Positions 1 to 12,174 of a DNA stretch of 64,000 nucleotides are shown one piece after another. A program made the position numbers and the translations under genes. Source of the DNA: Gordius sp. MW1 (Eukaryota; Nematomorpha; Gordioida; Gordea; Gordiidae); NCBI GenBank assembly GCA_964036665.1, contig OZ038533.1, positions 10,500,413 to 10,564,412 of the forward strand, read 5' to 3'. The first letter of the stretch is position 1. Every line of letters starts with the position of its first letter. The notes under the pieces were generated by a model. The model made no database searches. It had not been told where the DNA came from and worked only from the letters and a program-made list of their open reading frames with translations.

Positions 1-2149
1 TTTTTTTTCGATTCTATGTGAAAGAGCGTAAAAAAATATATAAAAGTAAGCCAATTTGAGAATCCTTTTACCTCGATTGACTTCCGAAAAGAGGTTTTAA
101 GCTGCGAGAACTATCATTTTTACAAAAGACAACGTTTTATTGTTGCGATTAGTTTGTTGTATCGCAACGTGAGTGCTTAATTTTTCAAAAATGCACAATG
201 CGATCATGATTTCAAAGTAATAGTTTTCTGATTCTGATAAATTTTTACTTGAGATCATAGAAACCACGTCTGAAAACGACAACTTTCATCGGATGAATAC
301 GGTTCAAAGAAAAATATGTGAAAAATTTTGAGGTAAAAATATTTATTTTTTTCAATTCTATGTGAAAGAGCATGAAAAAATATATAAAAGTAAGCCAATT
401 TGAGAATCCTATTACCTCGATTGACTTCTGAAAAGAGGTTTTAAGCTGCGAGAACTATCATTTTGACAAAAGACAACGTTTTATTGTTGCGATTAGTTTG
501 TTGTATCGCAACGTGAGTGCTTAATTTTTCAAAAATGCACAATGCGATCATGATTTCAAAGTAATAGTTTTCAGATTCTGATAAATTTTTACTTGGGATC
601 ATAGAAACCACGTCTGAAAACGACAACTTTCATCGGATGAATACGGTTCAAAGAAAAATATGTGAAAAATTTTGAGGTAAAAATATTTATTTTTTTCAAT
701 TCTATATGAAAGAGCATGAAAAAATATATAAAAGTAAGCCAATTTGAGAATCCTATTATCCTCGATTGACTTCCGAAAAGAGGTTTTAAGCTGCGAGAAC
801 TATCATTTTGACAAAAGACAACGTTTTATTGTTGCGATTAGTTTGTTGTATCGCAACGTGAGTGCTTAATTTTTAAAAATGGCTCTATGCGATCATGATT
901 TCAAAGTAATAGTTTTCAGATTCTGATAAATTTTTACTTGGGATCATAGAAACCACGTCTGAAAACGACAACTTTCATCGGATGAATACGGTTCAAAGAA
1001 AAATATGTAAAAAATTTTGAGGTAAAAATATTTTTTTTTTCGATTCTATGTGAAAGAGCGTAAAAAAATATATAAAAGTAAGCCAATTTGAGAATCCTAA
1101 TACCTCGATTGACTTCCGAAAAGAGGTTTTAAGCTGCGAGAACTATCATTTTGACAAAAGACAACGTTTTATGTTGCGACTAGTTTGTTGTATCGCAACG
1201 TGAGTGCTTAATTTTTCAAAAATGCACAATGCGATCATGATTTCAAAGTAATAGTTTTCTGATTCTGATAAATTTTTACTTGAGATCATAGAAACCACGT
1301 CTGAAAACGACAACTTTCATCGGATGAATACGGTTCAAAGAAAAATATGTGAAAAATTTTGAGGTAAAAATATTTATTTTTTTCAATTCTATATGAAAGA
1401 GCATGAAAAAATATATGTAAGCCAATTTGAGAATATTATTATCCTCGATTGACTTCTGAAAAGAGGTTTTAAGCTGCGAGAACTATCATTGTGACAAAAG
1501 ACAACGTTTTATTGTTGCGATTAGTTTGTTGTATCGCAACGTGAGTGCTTAATTTTTGAAAATGGCTCTATGCGATCATGATTTCAAAGTAATAGTTTTC
1601 AGATTCTGATAAATTTTTACTTGGGATCATAGAAACCACGTCTGAAAACGACAACTTTCATCGGATGAATACGGTTCAAAAAAAAATATGTGAAAAATTT
1701 TGAGGTAAAAATATTTATTTTTTTCGATTCTATGTGAAAGAGCGTAAAAAAATATATAAAAGTAAGCCAATTTGAGAATATTATCCTCGATTGACTTCCG
1801 AAAAGAGGTTTTAAGCTGCGAGAACTATCATTTTGACAAAAGACAACGTTTTATTGTTGCGACTAGTTTGTTGTATCGCAACGTGAGTGCTTAATTTTTC
1901 AAAAAAGCAAAATGCGATCATGATTTCAAAGTAATAGTTTTCTGATTCTGATAAATTTTTACTTGGGATCATAGAAACCACGTCTGAAAACGACAACTTT
2001 CATCGGATGAATACGGTTCAAAAAAAAATATGTGAAAAATTTTGAGGTAAAAATATTTATTTTTTTCGATTCTATGTGAAAGAGCGTAAAAAAATATATA
2101 AAAGTAAGCCAAATTGAGAATCCTATTATCCTCGATTGACTTCCGAAAA
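1..2149 (+). repeat. Monomers 1-6, no clear higher-order register
   Basis: Anchors lie at 91, 435, 780, 1123, 1463 and 1805. Types alternate between GCACAATG monomers and GGCTCTATG monomers. The monomer at 1123 has lost one T (TTTTATGTTG), and the one at 1463 is only 342 bp. The segment just before the 1805 anchor has GAGAATATTATCCTCG, a short deletion form that recurs before the 5920 anchor. I could not assign these six copies to a repeating multi-monomer unit, perhaps because the window starts here. Confidence 0.85.
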
Positions 2150-5100
2150 GAGGTTTTAAGCTGCGAGAACTATCATTTTGACAAAAGACAACGTTTTATT
2201 GTTGCGACTAGTTTGTTGTATCGCAACGTGAGTGCTTAATTTTTCAAAAAAGCAAAATGCGATCATGATTTCAAAGTAATAGTTTTCTGATTCTGATAAA
2301 TTTTTACTTGAGATCATAGAAACCACGTGTGAAAACGACAACTTTCATCGGATGAATACGGTTCAAAGAAAAATATGTGAAAAATTTTGAGGTAAAAATA
2401 TTTATTTTTTTCGATTCTATGTGAAAGAGCGTAAAAAATATATAAAAGTAAGCCAATTTGAGAATCCTATTACCTCGATTGACTTCCGAAAAGAGGTTTT
2501 AAGCTGCGAGAACTATCATTTTGACAAAAGACAACGTTTTATTGTTGCGACTAGTTTGTTGTATCGCAACGTGAGTGCTTAATTTTTCAAAAATGCACAA
2601 TGCGATCATGATTTCAAAGTAATAGTTTTCTGATTCTGATAAATTTTTACTTGAGATCATAGAAACCACGTCTGAAAACGACAACTTTCATCGGATGAAT
2701 ACGGTTCAAAGAAAAATATGTAAAAAATTTTGAGGTAAAAATATTTATTTTTTTCAATTCTATGTGAAAGAGCATGAAAAAATATATAAAAGTAAGCCAA
2801 TTTGAGAATCCTATTATTCTCGATTGACTTCTTAAAAGAGGTTTTAAGCTGCGAGAACTATCATTTTGACAAAAGACAACGTTTTATTGTTGCGACTAGT
2901 TTGTTTTATCGCAACGTGAGTGCTTAATTTTTCAAAAATGCACTATGCGATCATATTTCAAAGTAATAGTTTTCTGATTCTGATAAATTTTTACTTGAGA
3001 TCGAAACCACGTCTGAAAACGACAACTTTCATCGGATGAATACGGTTCAAAGAAAAATATGTGAAAAATTTTGAGGTAAATATTTATTTTTTTATATGAA
3101 AGAGCATGAAAAAATATATAAAAGTAAGCCGATTTGAGAATCCTATTATCCTCGATTGACTTCTGAAAAGAGGTTTTAAGCTGCGAGAACTATCATTTTG
3201 ACAAAAGACAACGTTTTATTGTTGCGATTAGTTTGTTGTATCGCAACGTGAGTGCTTAATTTTTAAAATGGCTCTATGCGATCATGATTTCAAAGTAATA
3301 GTTTTCAGATTCTGATAAATTTTTACTTGGGATCAGAGAAACCACGTCTGAAAACGACAACTTTCATCGGATGAATACGGTTCAAAGAAAAATATGTGAA
3401 AAATTTTGAGGTAAAAATAATTATTTTTTTCGATTCTATGTGAAAGAGCGTAAAAAAATATATAAAAGTAAGCCAATTTGAGAATCCTATTATCCTCGAT
3501 TGACTTCCGAAAAGAGGTTTTAAGCTGCGAGAACTATCATTTTGACAAAAGACAACGTTTTATTGTTGCGACTAGTTTGTTGTATCGCAACGTGAGTGCT
3601 TAATTTTTCAAAAATGCACAATGCGATCATGATTTCAAAGTAATAGTTTTCTGATTCTGATAAATTTTTACTTGATATCATAGAAACCACGTGTGAAAAC
3701 GACAACTTTCATCGGATGAATACGGTTCAAAGAAAAATATGTGAAAAATATTGAGGTAAAAATATTTATTTTTTTCAATTCTATGTGAAAGAGCATGAAA
3801 AAATATATAAAAGTAAGCCAATTTGAGAATCCTATTATCCGAGATTGACTTCTGAAAAGAGGTTTTAAGCTGCGAGAACTATCATTTTGACAAAAGACAA
3901 CGTTTTATTGTTGCGACTAGTTTGTTGTATCGCAACGTGAGTGCTTAATTTTTCAAAAATGCACTATGCGATCATGATTTCAAAGTAATAGTTTTCTGAT
4001 TCTGATAAATTTTTACTTGAGATCATAGAAACCACGTCTGAAAACGACAACTTTCATCGGATGAATACGGTTCAAAGAAAAATATGTGAAAAATTTTGAG
4101 GTAAAAATATTTATTTTTTTCAATTCTATGTGAAAGAGCATGAAAAAATATATAAAAGTAAGCCAATTTGAGAATCCTATTATCCTCGATTGACTTCTGA
4201 AAAGAGGTTTTAAGCTGCGAGAACTATCATTTTGACAAAAGACAACGTTTTATTGTTGCGATTAGTTTGTTGTATCGCAACGTGAGTGCTTAATTTTTGA
4301 AAATGGCTCTATGCGATCATGATTTCAAAGTAATAGTTTTCAGATTCTGATAAATTTTTACTTGGGATCATAGAAACCACGTCTGAAAACGACAACTTTC
4401 ATCGGATGAATACGGTTCAAAGAAAAATATGTGAAAAATTTTGAGGTAAAAATAATTATTTTTTTCGATTCTATGTGAAAGAGCGTAAAAAAATATATAA
4501 AAGTAAGCCAATTTGAGAATCCTATTATCCTCGATTGACTTCCGAAAAGAGGTTTTAAGCTGCGAGAACTATCATTTTGACAAAAGACAACGTTTTATTG
4601 TTGCGACTAGTTTGTTGTATCGCAACGTGAGTGCTTAATTTTTCAAAAAAGCAAAATGCGATCATGATTTCAAAGTAATAGTTTTCTGATTCTGATAAAT
4701 TTTTACTTGAGATCATAGAAACCACGTGTGAAAACGACAACTTTCATCGGATGAATACGGTTCAAAGAAAAATATGTGAAAAATATTGAGGTAAAAATAT
4801 TTATTTTTTTCAATTCTATGTGAAAGAGCATGAAAAAATATATAAAAGTAAGCCAATTTGAGAATCCTATTATCCTCGATTGACTTCTGAAAAGAGGTTT
4901 TAAGCTGCGAGAACTATCATTTTGACAAAAGACAACGTTTTATTGTTGCGATTAGTTTGTTGTATCGCAACGTGAGTGCTTAATTTTTGAAAATGGCTCT
5001 ATGCGATCATGATTTCAAAGTAATAGTTTTCAGATTCTGATAAATTTTTACTTGGGATCATAGAAACCACGTCTGAAAACGACAACTTTCATCGGATGAA

Positions 5101-5195
5101 TACGGCTCAAAGAAAAATATGTGAAAAATATTGAGGTAAAAATATTTATTTTTTTCAATTCTATGTGAAAGAGCATGAAAAAATATATAAAAGTA
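2150..5195 (+). repeat. 11-monomer-register block, copy 1
   Basis: Monomers with anchors at 2150, 2493, 2838, 3170, 3514, 3859, 4204, 4549 and 4894 match, in order, those at 5920 to 8671. The offset is 3,770 bp for the first three and 3,777 bp afterwards, because copy 1 has lost seven bases (CAATTCT) before the 3170 anchor. Shared rare marks include CTTAAAAGAG before 2838, the shortened GCGATCATATTTC monomer, GTAAGCCGATTTG before 3170, CACGTGTG, and TACGGCTCAAAG near 5102. The match ends at about 5195, where the following monomer type differs. Confidence 0.85.
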
Positions 5196-5919
5196 AGCCA
5201 ATTTGAGAATCCTATTATTCTCGATTGACTTCTGAAAAGAGGTTTTAAGCTGCGAGAACTATCATTTTGACAAAAGACAACGTTTTATTGTTGCGACTAG
5301 TTTGTTTTATCGCAACGTGAGTGCTTAATTTTTCAAAAATGCACTATGCGATCATATTTCAAAGTAATAGTTTTCTGATTCTGATAAATTTTTACTTGAG
5401 ATCGAAACCACGTCTGAAAACGACAACTTTCATCGGATGAATACGGTTCAAAGAAAAATATGTGAAAAATTTTGAGGTAAATATTTATTTTTTTCAATTC
5501 TATGTAAAAGAGCATGAAAAAATATATAAAAGTAAGCCAATTTGAGAATCCTATTATCCGAGATTGACTTCTGAAAAGAGGTTTTAAGCTGCGAGAACTA
5601 GCATTTTGACAAAATACAACGTTTTATTGTTGCGACTAGTTTGTTGTATCGCAACGTGAGTGCTTAATTTTTCAAAAATGCACAATGCGATCATGATTTC
5701 AAAGTAATAGTTTTCTGATTCTGATAAATTTTTACTTGAGATCATGGAAACCACGTCTGAAAACGACAACTTTCATCGGATGAATACGGTTCAAAAAAAA
5801 ATATGTGAAAAATTTTGAGGTAAAAATATTTATTTTTTTCGATTCTATGTGAAAGAGCGTAAAAAAATATATAAAAGTAAGCCAATTTGAGAATATTATC
5901 CTCGATTGACTTCCGAAAA
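5196..5919 (+). repeat. Linker monomers between the two 11-monomer copies
   Basis: The monomer anchored at 5239 carries the same short deletions as the one at 2838 (GCGATCATATTTC and ATCGAAACC), so it looks like an extra copy from seven monomers upstream. The monomer at 5578 (AGCATTTTGACAAAATAC and CATGGAAACC) is the type that later founds the 4-monomer repeat at 9361. Its tail has a run of nine A's after GGTTC, as also seen before the 1805 anchor. Confidence 0.8.
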
Positions 5920-8900
5920 GAGGTTTTAAGCTGCAAGAACTATCATTTTGACAAAAGACAACGTTTTATTGTTGCGACTAGTTTGTTGTATCGCAACGTG
6001 AGTGCTTAATTTTTCAAAAAAGCAAAATGCGATCATGATTTCAAAGTAATAGTTTTCTGATTCTGATAAATTTTTACTTGAGATCATAGAAACCACGTGT
6101 GAAAACGACAACTTTCATCGGATGAATACGGTTCAAAGAAAAATATGTGAAAAATTTTGAGGTAAAAATATTTATTTTTTTCGATTCTATGTGAAAGAGC
6201 GTAAAAAATATATAAAAGTAAGCCAATTTGAGAATCCTATTACCTCGATTGACTTCCGAAAAGAGGTTTTAAGCTGCGAGAACTATCATTTTGACAAAAG
6301 ACAACGTTTTATTGTTGCGACTAGTTTGTTGTATCGCAACGTGAGTGCTTAATTTTTCAAAAATGCACAATGCGATCATGATTTCAAAGTAATAGTTTTC
6401 TGATTCTGATAAATTTTTACTTGAGATCATAGAAACCACGTCTGAAAACGACAACTTTCATCGGATGAATACGGTTCAAAGAAAAATATGTAAAAAATTT
6501 TGAGGTAAAAATATTTATTTTTTTCAATTCTATGTGAAAGAGCATGAAAAAATATATAAAAGTAAGCCAATTTGAGAATCCTATTATTCTCGATTGACTT
6601 CTTAAAAGAGGTTTTAAGCTGCGAGAACTATCATTTTGACAAAAGACAACGTTTTATTGTTGCGACTAGTTTGTTTTATCGCAACGTGAGTGCTTAATTT
6701 TTCAAAAATGCACTATGCGATCATATTTCAAAGTAATAGTTTTCTGATTCTGATAAATTTTTACTTGAGATCGAAACCACGTCTGAAAACGACAACTTTC
6801 ATCGGATGAATACGGTTCAAAGAAAAATATGTGAAAAATTTTGAGGTAAATATTTATTTTTTTCAATTCTATATGAAAGAGCATGAAAAAATATATAAAA
6901 GTAAGCCGATTTGAGAATCCTATTATCCTCGATTGACTTCTGAAAAGAGGTTTTAAGCTGCGAGAACTATCATTTTGACAAAAGACAACGTTTTATTGTT
7001 GCGATTAGTTTGTTGTATCGCAACGTGAGTGCTTAATTTTTAAAATGGCTCTATGCGATCATGATTTCAAAGTAATAGTTTTCAGATTCTGATAAATTTT
7101 TACTTGGGATCAGAGAAACCACGTCTGAAAACGACAACTTTCATCGGATGAATACGGTTCAAAGAAAAATATGTGAAAAATTTTGAGGTAAAAATAATTA
7201 TTTTTTTCGATTCTATGTGAAAGAGCGTAAAAAAATATATAAAAGTAAGCCAATTTGAGAATCCTATTATCCTCGATTGACTTCCGAAAAGAGGTTTTAA
7301 GCTGCGAGAACTATCATTTTGACAAAAGACAACGTTTTATTGTTGCGACTAGTTTGTTGTATCGCAACGTGAGTGCTTAATTTTTCAAAAATGCACAATG
7401 CGATCATGATTTCAAAGTAATAGTTTTCTGATTCTGATAAATTTTTACTTGAGATCATAGAAACCACGTGTGAAAACGACAACTTTCATCGGATGAATAC
7501 GGTTCAAAGAAAAATATGTGAAAAATATTGAGGTAAAAATATTTATTTTTTTCAATTCTATGTGAAAGAGCATGAAAAAATATATAAAAGTAAGCCAATT
7601 TGAGAATCCTATTATCCGAGATTGACTTCTGAAAAGAGGTTTTAAGCTGCGAGAACTATCATTTTGACAAAAGACAACGTTTTATTGTTGCGACTAGTTT
7701 GTTGTATCGCAACGTGAGTGCTTAATTTTTCAAAAATGCACTATGCGATCATGATTTCAAAGTAATAGTTTTCTGATTCTGATAAATTTTTACTTGAGAT
7801 CATAGAAACCACGTCTGAAAACGACAACTTTCATCGGATGAATACGGTTCAAAGAAAAATATGTGAAAAATTTTGAGGTAAAAATATTTATTTTTTTCAA
7901 TTCTATGTGAAAGAGCATGAAAAAATATATAAAAGTAAGCCAATTTGAGAATCCTATTATCCTCGATTGACTTCTGAAAAGAGGTTTTAAGCTGCGAGAA
8001 CTATCATTTTGACAAAAGACAACGTTTTATTGTTGCGATTAGTTTGTTGTATCGCAACGTGAGTGCTTAATTTTTGAAAATGGCTCTATGCGATCATGAT
8101 TTCAAAGTAATAGTTTTCAGATTCTGATAAATTTTTACTTGGGATCATAGAAACCACGTCTGAAAACGACAACTTTCATCGGATGAATACGGTTCAAAGA
8201 AAAATATGTGAAAAATTTTGAGGTAAAAATAATTATTTTTTTCGATTCTATGTGAAAGAGCGTAAAAAAATATATAAAAGTAAGCCAATTTGAGAATCCT
8301 ATTATCCTCGATTGACTTCCGAAAAGAGGTTTTAAGCTGCGAGAACTATCATTTTGACAAAAGACAACGTTTTATTGTTGCGACTAGTTTGTTGTATCGC
8401 AACGTGAGTGCTTAATTTTTCAAAAAAGCAAAATGCGATCATGATTTCAAAGTAATAGTTTTCTGATTCTGATAAATTTTTACTTGAGATCATAGAAACC
8501 ACGTGTGAAAACGACAACTTTCATCGGATGAATACGGTTCAAAGAAAAATATGTGAAAAATATTGAGGTAAAAATATTTATTTTTTTCAATTCTATGTGA
8601 AAGAGCATGAAAAAATATATAAAAGTAAGCCAATTTGAGAATCCTATTATCCTCGATTGACTTCTGAAAAGAGGTTTTAAGCTGCGAGAACTATCATTTT
8701 GACAAAAGACAACGTTTTATTGTTGCGATTAGTTTGTTGTATCGCAACGTGAGTGCTTAATTTTTGAAAATGGCTCTATGCGATCATGATTTCAAAGTAA
8801 TAGTTTTCAGATTCTGATAAATTTTTACTTGGGATCATAGAAACCACGTCTGAAAACGACAACTTTCATCGGATGAATACGGCTCAAAGAAAAATATGTG

Positions 8901-8972
8901 AAAAATATTGAGGTAAAAATATTTATTTTTTTCAATTCTATGTGAAAGAGCATGAAAAAATATATAAAAGTA
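5920..8972 (+). repeat. 11-monomer-register block, copy 2
   Basis: This block repeats 2150-5195 monomer for monomer (anchors 5920, 6263, 6608, 6947, 7291, 7636, 7981, 8326, 8671). It keeps all rare marks of copy 1, including the shortened GCGATCATATTTC monomer near 6720 and TACGGCTCAAAG near 8880. It keeps the CAATTCT that copy 1 lost. Immediately before the first anchor it resembles the sequence before 1805 rather than before 2150, which points to a switch inside that monomer. Confidence 0.85.
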
Positions 8973-11900
8973 AGCCGATTTGAGAATCCTATTATCCGAG
9001 ATTGACTTCTGAAAAGAGGTTTTAAGCTGCGAGAACTATCATTTTGACAAAAGACAACGTTTTATTGTTGCGACTAGTTTGTTGTATCGCAACGTGAGTG
9101 CTAAATTTTTCAAAAATGCACTATGCGATCATGATTTCATAGTAATAGTTTTCTGATTCTGATAAATTTTTACTTGAGATCATAGAAACCACGTCTGAAA
9201 ACGACAACTTTCATCGGATGAATACGGTTCAAAGAAAAATATGTGAAAAATTTTGAGGTAAAAATATTTATTTTTTTCAATTCTATGTAAAAGAGCATGA
9301 AAAAATATATAAAAGTAAGCCAATTTGAGAATCCTATTATCCGAGATTGACTTCTGAAAAGAGGTTTTAAGCTGCGAGAACTAGCATTTTGACAAAATAC
9401 AACGTTTTATTGTTGCGACTAGTTTGTTGTATCGCAACGTGAGTGCTTAATTTTTCAAAAATGCACAATGCGATCATGATTTCAAAGTAATAGTTTTCTG
9501 ATTCTGATAAATTTTTACTTGAGATCATGGAAACCACGTCTGAAAACGACAACTTTCATCGGATGAATACGGTTCAAAGAAAAATATGTGAAAAATATTG
9601 AGGTAAAAATATTTATTTTTTTCAATTCTATGTGAAAGAGCATGAAAAAATATATAAAAGTAAGCCAATTTGAGAATCCTATTATCCGAGATTGACTTCT
9701 GAAAAGAGGTTTTAAGCTGCGAGAACTATCATTTTGACAAAAGACAACGTTTTATTGTTGCGACTAGTTTGTTGTATCGCAACGTGAGTGCTTAATTTTT
9801 CAAAAATGCACTATGCGATCATGATTTCAAAGTAATAGTTATCTGATTCTGATAAATTTTTACTTGAGATCATAGAAACCACGTCTGAAAACGACAACTT
9901 TCATCGGATGAATACGGTTCAAAGAAAAATATGTGAAAAATTTTGAGGTAAAAATATTTATTTTTTCAATTCTATGTGAAAGAGCATGAAAAAATATATA
10001 AAAGTAAGCCAATTCGAGAATCCTATTATCCGAGATTGACTTCTGAAAAGAGGTTTTAAGCTGCGAGAACTATCATTTTGACAAAAGACAACGTTTTATT
10101 GTTGCGACTAGTTTGTTGTATCGCAACGTGAGTGCTTAATTTTTCAAAAATGCACTATGCGATCATGATTTCAAAGTAATAGTTTTCTGATTCTGATAAA
10201 TTTTTACTTGAGATCATAGAAACCACGTCTGAAAACGACAACTTTCATCGGATGAATACGGTTCAAAGAAAAATATGTGAAAAATTTTGAGGTAAAAATA
10301 TTTATTTTTTCAATTCTATGTGAAAGAGCATGAAAAAATATATAAAAGTAAGCCAATTTGAGAATCCTATTATCCTCGATTGACTTCTGAAAAGAGGTTT
10401 TAAGCTGCGAGAACTATCATTTTGACAAAAGACAACGTTTTATTGTTGCGACTAGTTTGTTGTATCGCAACGTGAGTGCTTAATTTTTCAAAAATGCACT
10501 ATGCGATCATGATTTCAAAGTAATAGTTTTCTGATTCTGATAAATTTTTACTTGAGATCATGGAAACCACGTCTGAAAACGACAACTTTCATCGGATGAA
10601 TACGGTTCAAAGAAAAATATGTGAAAAATTTTGAGGTAAAAATATTTATTTTTTTCAATTCTATGTAAAAGAGCATGAAAAAATATATAAAAGTAAGCCA
10701 ATTTGAGAATCCTATTATCCGAGATTGACTTCTGAAAAGAGGTTTTAAGCTGCGAGAACTAGCATTTTGACAAAATACAACGTTTTATTGTTGCGACTAG
10801 TTTGTTGTATCGCAACGTGAGTGCTTAATTTTTCAAAAATGCACAATGCGATCATGATTTCAAAGTAATAGTTTTCTGATTCTGATAAATTTTTACTTGA
10901 GATCATGGAAACCACGTCTGAAAACGACAACTTTCATCGGATGAATACGGTTCAAAGAAAAATATGTGAAAAATATTGAGGTAAAAATATTTATTTTTTT
11001 CAATTCTATGTGAAAGAGCATGAAAAAATATATAAAAGTAAGCCAATTTGAGAATCCTATTATCCGAGATTGACTTCTGAAAAGAGGTTTTAAGCTGCGA
11101 GAACTATCATTTTGACAAAAGACAACGTTTTATTGTTGCGACTAGTTTGTTGTATCGCAACGTGAGTGCTTAATTTTTCAAAAATGCACTATGCGATCAT
11201 GATTTCAAAGTAATAGTTATCTGATTCTGATAAATTTTTACTTGAGATCATAGAAACCACGTCTGAAAACGACAACTTTCATCGGATGAATACGGTTCAA
11301 AGAAAAATATGTGAAAAATTTTGAGGTAAAAATATTTATTTTTTCAATTCTATGTGAAAGAGCATGAAAAAATATATAAAAGTAAGCCAATTCGAGAATC
11401 CTATTATCCGAGATTGACTTCTGAAAAGAGGTTTTAAGCTGCGAGAACTATCATTTTGACAAAAGACAACGTTTTATTGTTGCGACTAGTTTGTTGTATC
11501 GCAACGTGAGTGCTTAATTTTTCAAAAATGCACTATGCGATCATGATTTCAAAGTAATAGTTTTCTGATTCTGATAAATTTTTACTTGAGATCATAGAAA
11601 CCACGTCTGAAAACGACAACTTTCATCGGATGAATACGGTTCAAAGAAAAATATGTGAAAAATTTTGAGGTAAAAATATTTATTTTTTCAATTCTATGTG
11701 AAAGAGCATGAAAAAATATATAAAAGTAAGCCAATTTGAGAATCCTATTATCCTCGATTGACTTCTGAAAAGAGGTTTTAAGCTGCGAGAACTATCATTT
11801 TGACAAAAGACAACGTTTTATTGTTGCGACTAGTTTGTTGTATCGCAACGTGAGTGCTTAATTTTTCAAAAATGCACTATGCGATCATGATTTCAAAGTA

Positions 11901-12174
11901 ATAGTTTTCTGATTCTGATAAATTTTTACTTGAGATCATAGAAACCACGTCTGAAAACGACAACTTTCATCGGATGAATACGGTTCAAAGAAAAATATGT
12001 GAAAAATTTTGAGGTAAAAATATTTATTTTTTCAATTCTATGTGAAAGAGCATGAAAAAATATATAAAAGTAAGCCAATTTGAGAATCCTATTATCCGAG
12101 ATTGACTTCTGAAAAGAGGTTTTAAGCTGCGAGAACTATCATTTTGACAAAAGACAACGTTTTATTGTTGCGAC
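8973..12174 (+). repeat. Block containing a tandem 4-monomer repeat (1,378 bp)
   Basis: The monomers anchored at 9361, 9706, 10050 and 10394 are repeated directly at 10739, 11084, 11428 and 11772, each at an offset of 1,378 bp. Ordered marks are AGCATTTTGACAAAATAC, then AGTTATCTGATTC (near 9838 and 11,216), then CCAATTCGAG (near 10,012 and 11,388). The fourth monomers differ (CATGGAAACC near 10,560, CATAGAAACC near 11,938), and the repeat breaks off after the second copy. The monomer at 9016 (GTGCTAAATTT, TTTCATAGTAATAG) precedes the unit. Confidence 0.85.

Noticed and set aside
5333-6884. Minus-strand frames of 60-64 codons near 5333, 5742 and 6702
   Set aside because: They arise where small deletions in individual monomers remove stops, cross monomer boundaries, and consist of low-complexity F/I/K/Y-rich translation of the A/T tract. 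No start context or family similarity supports them.
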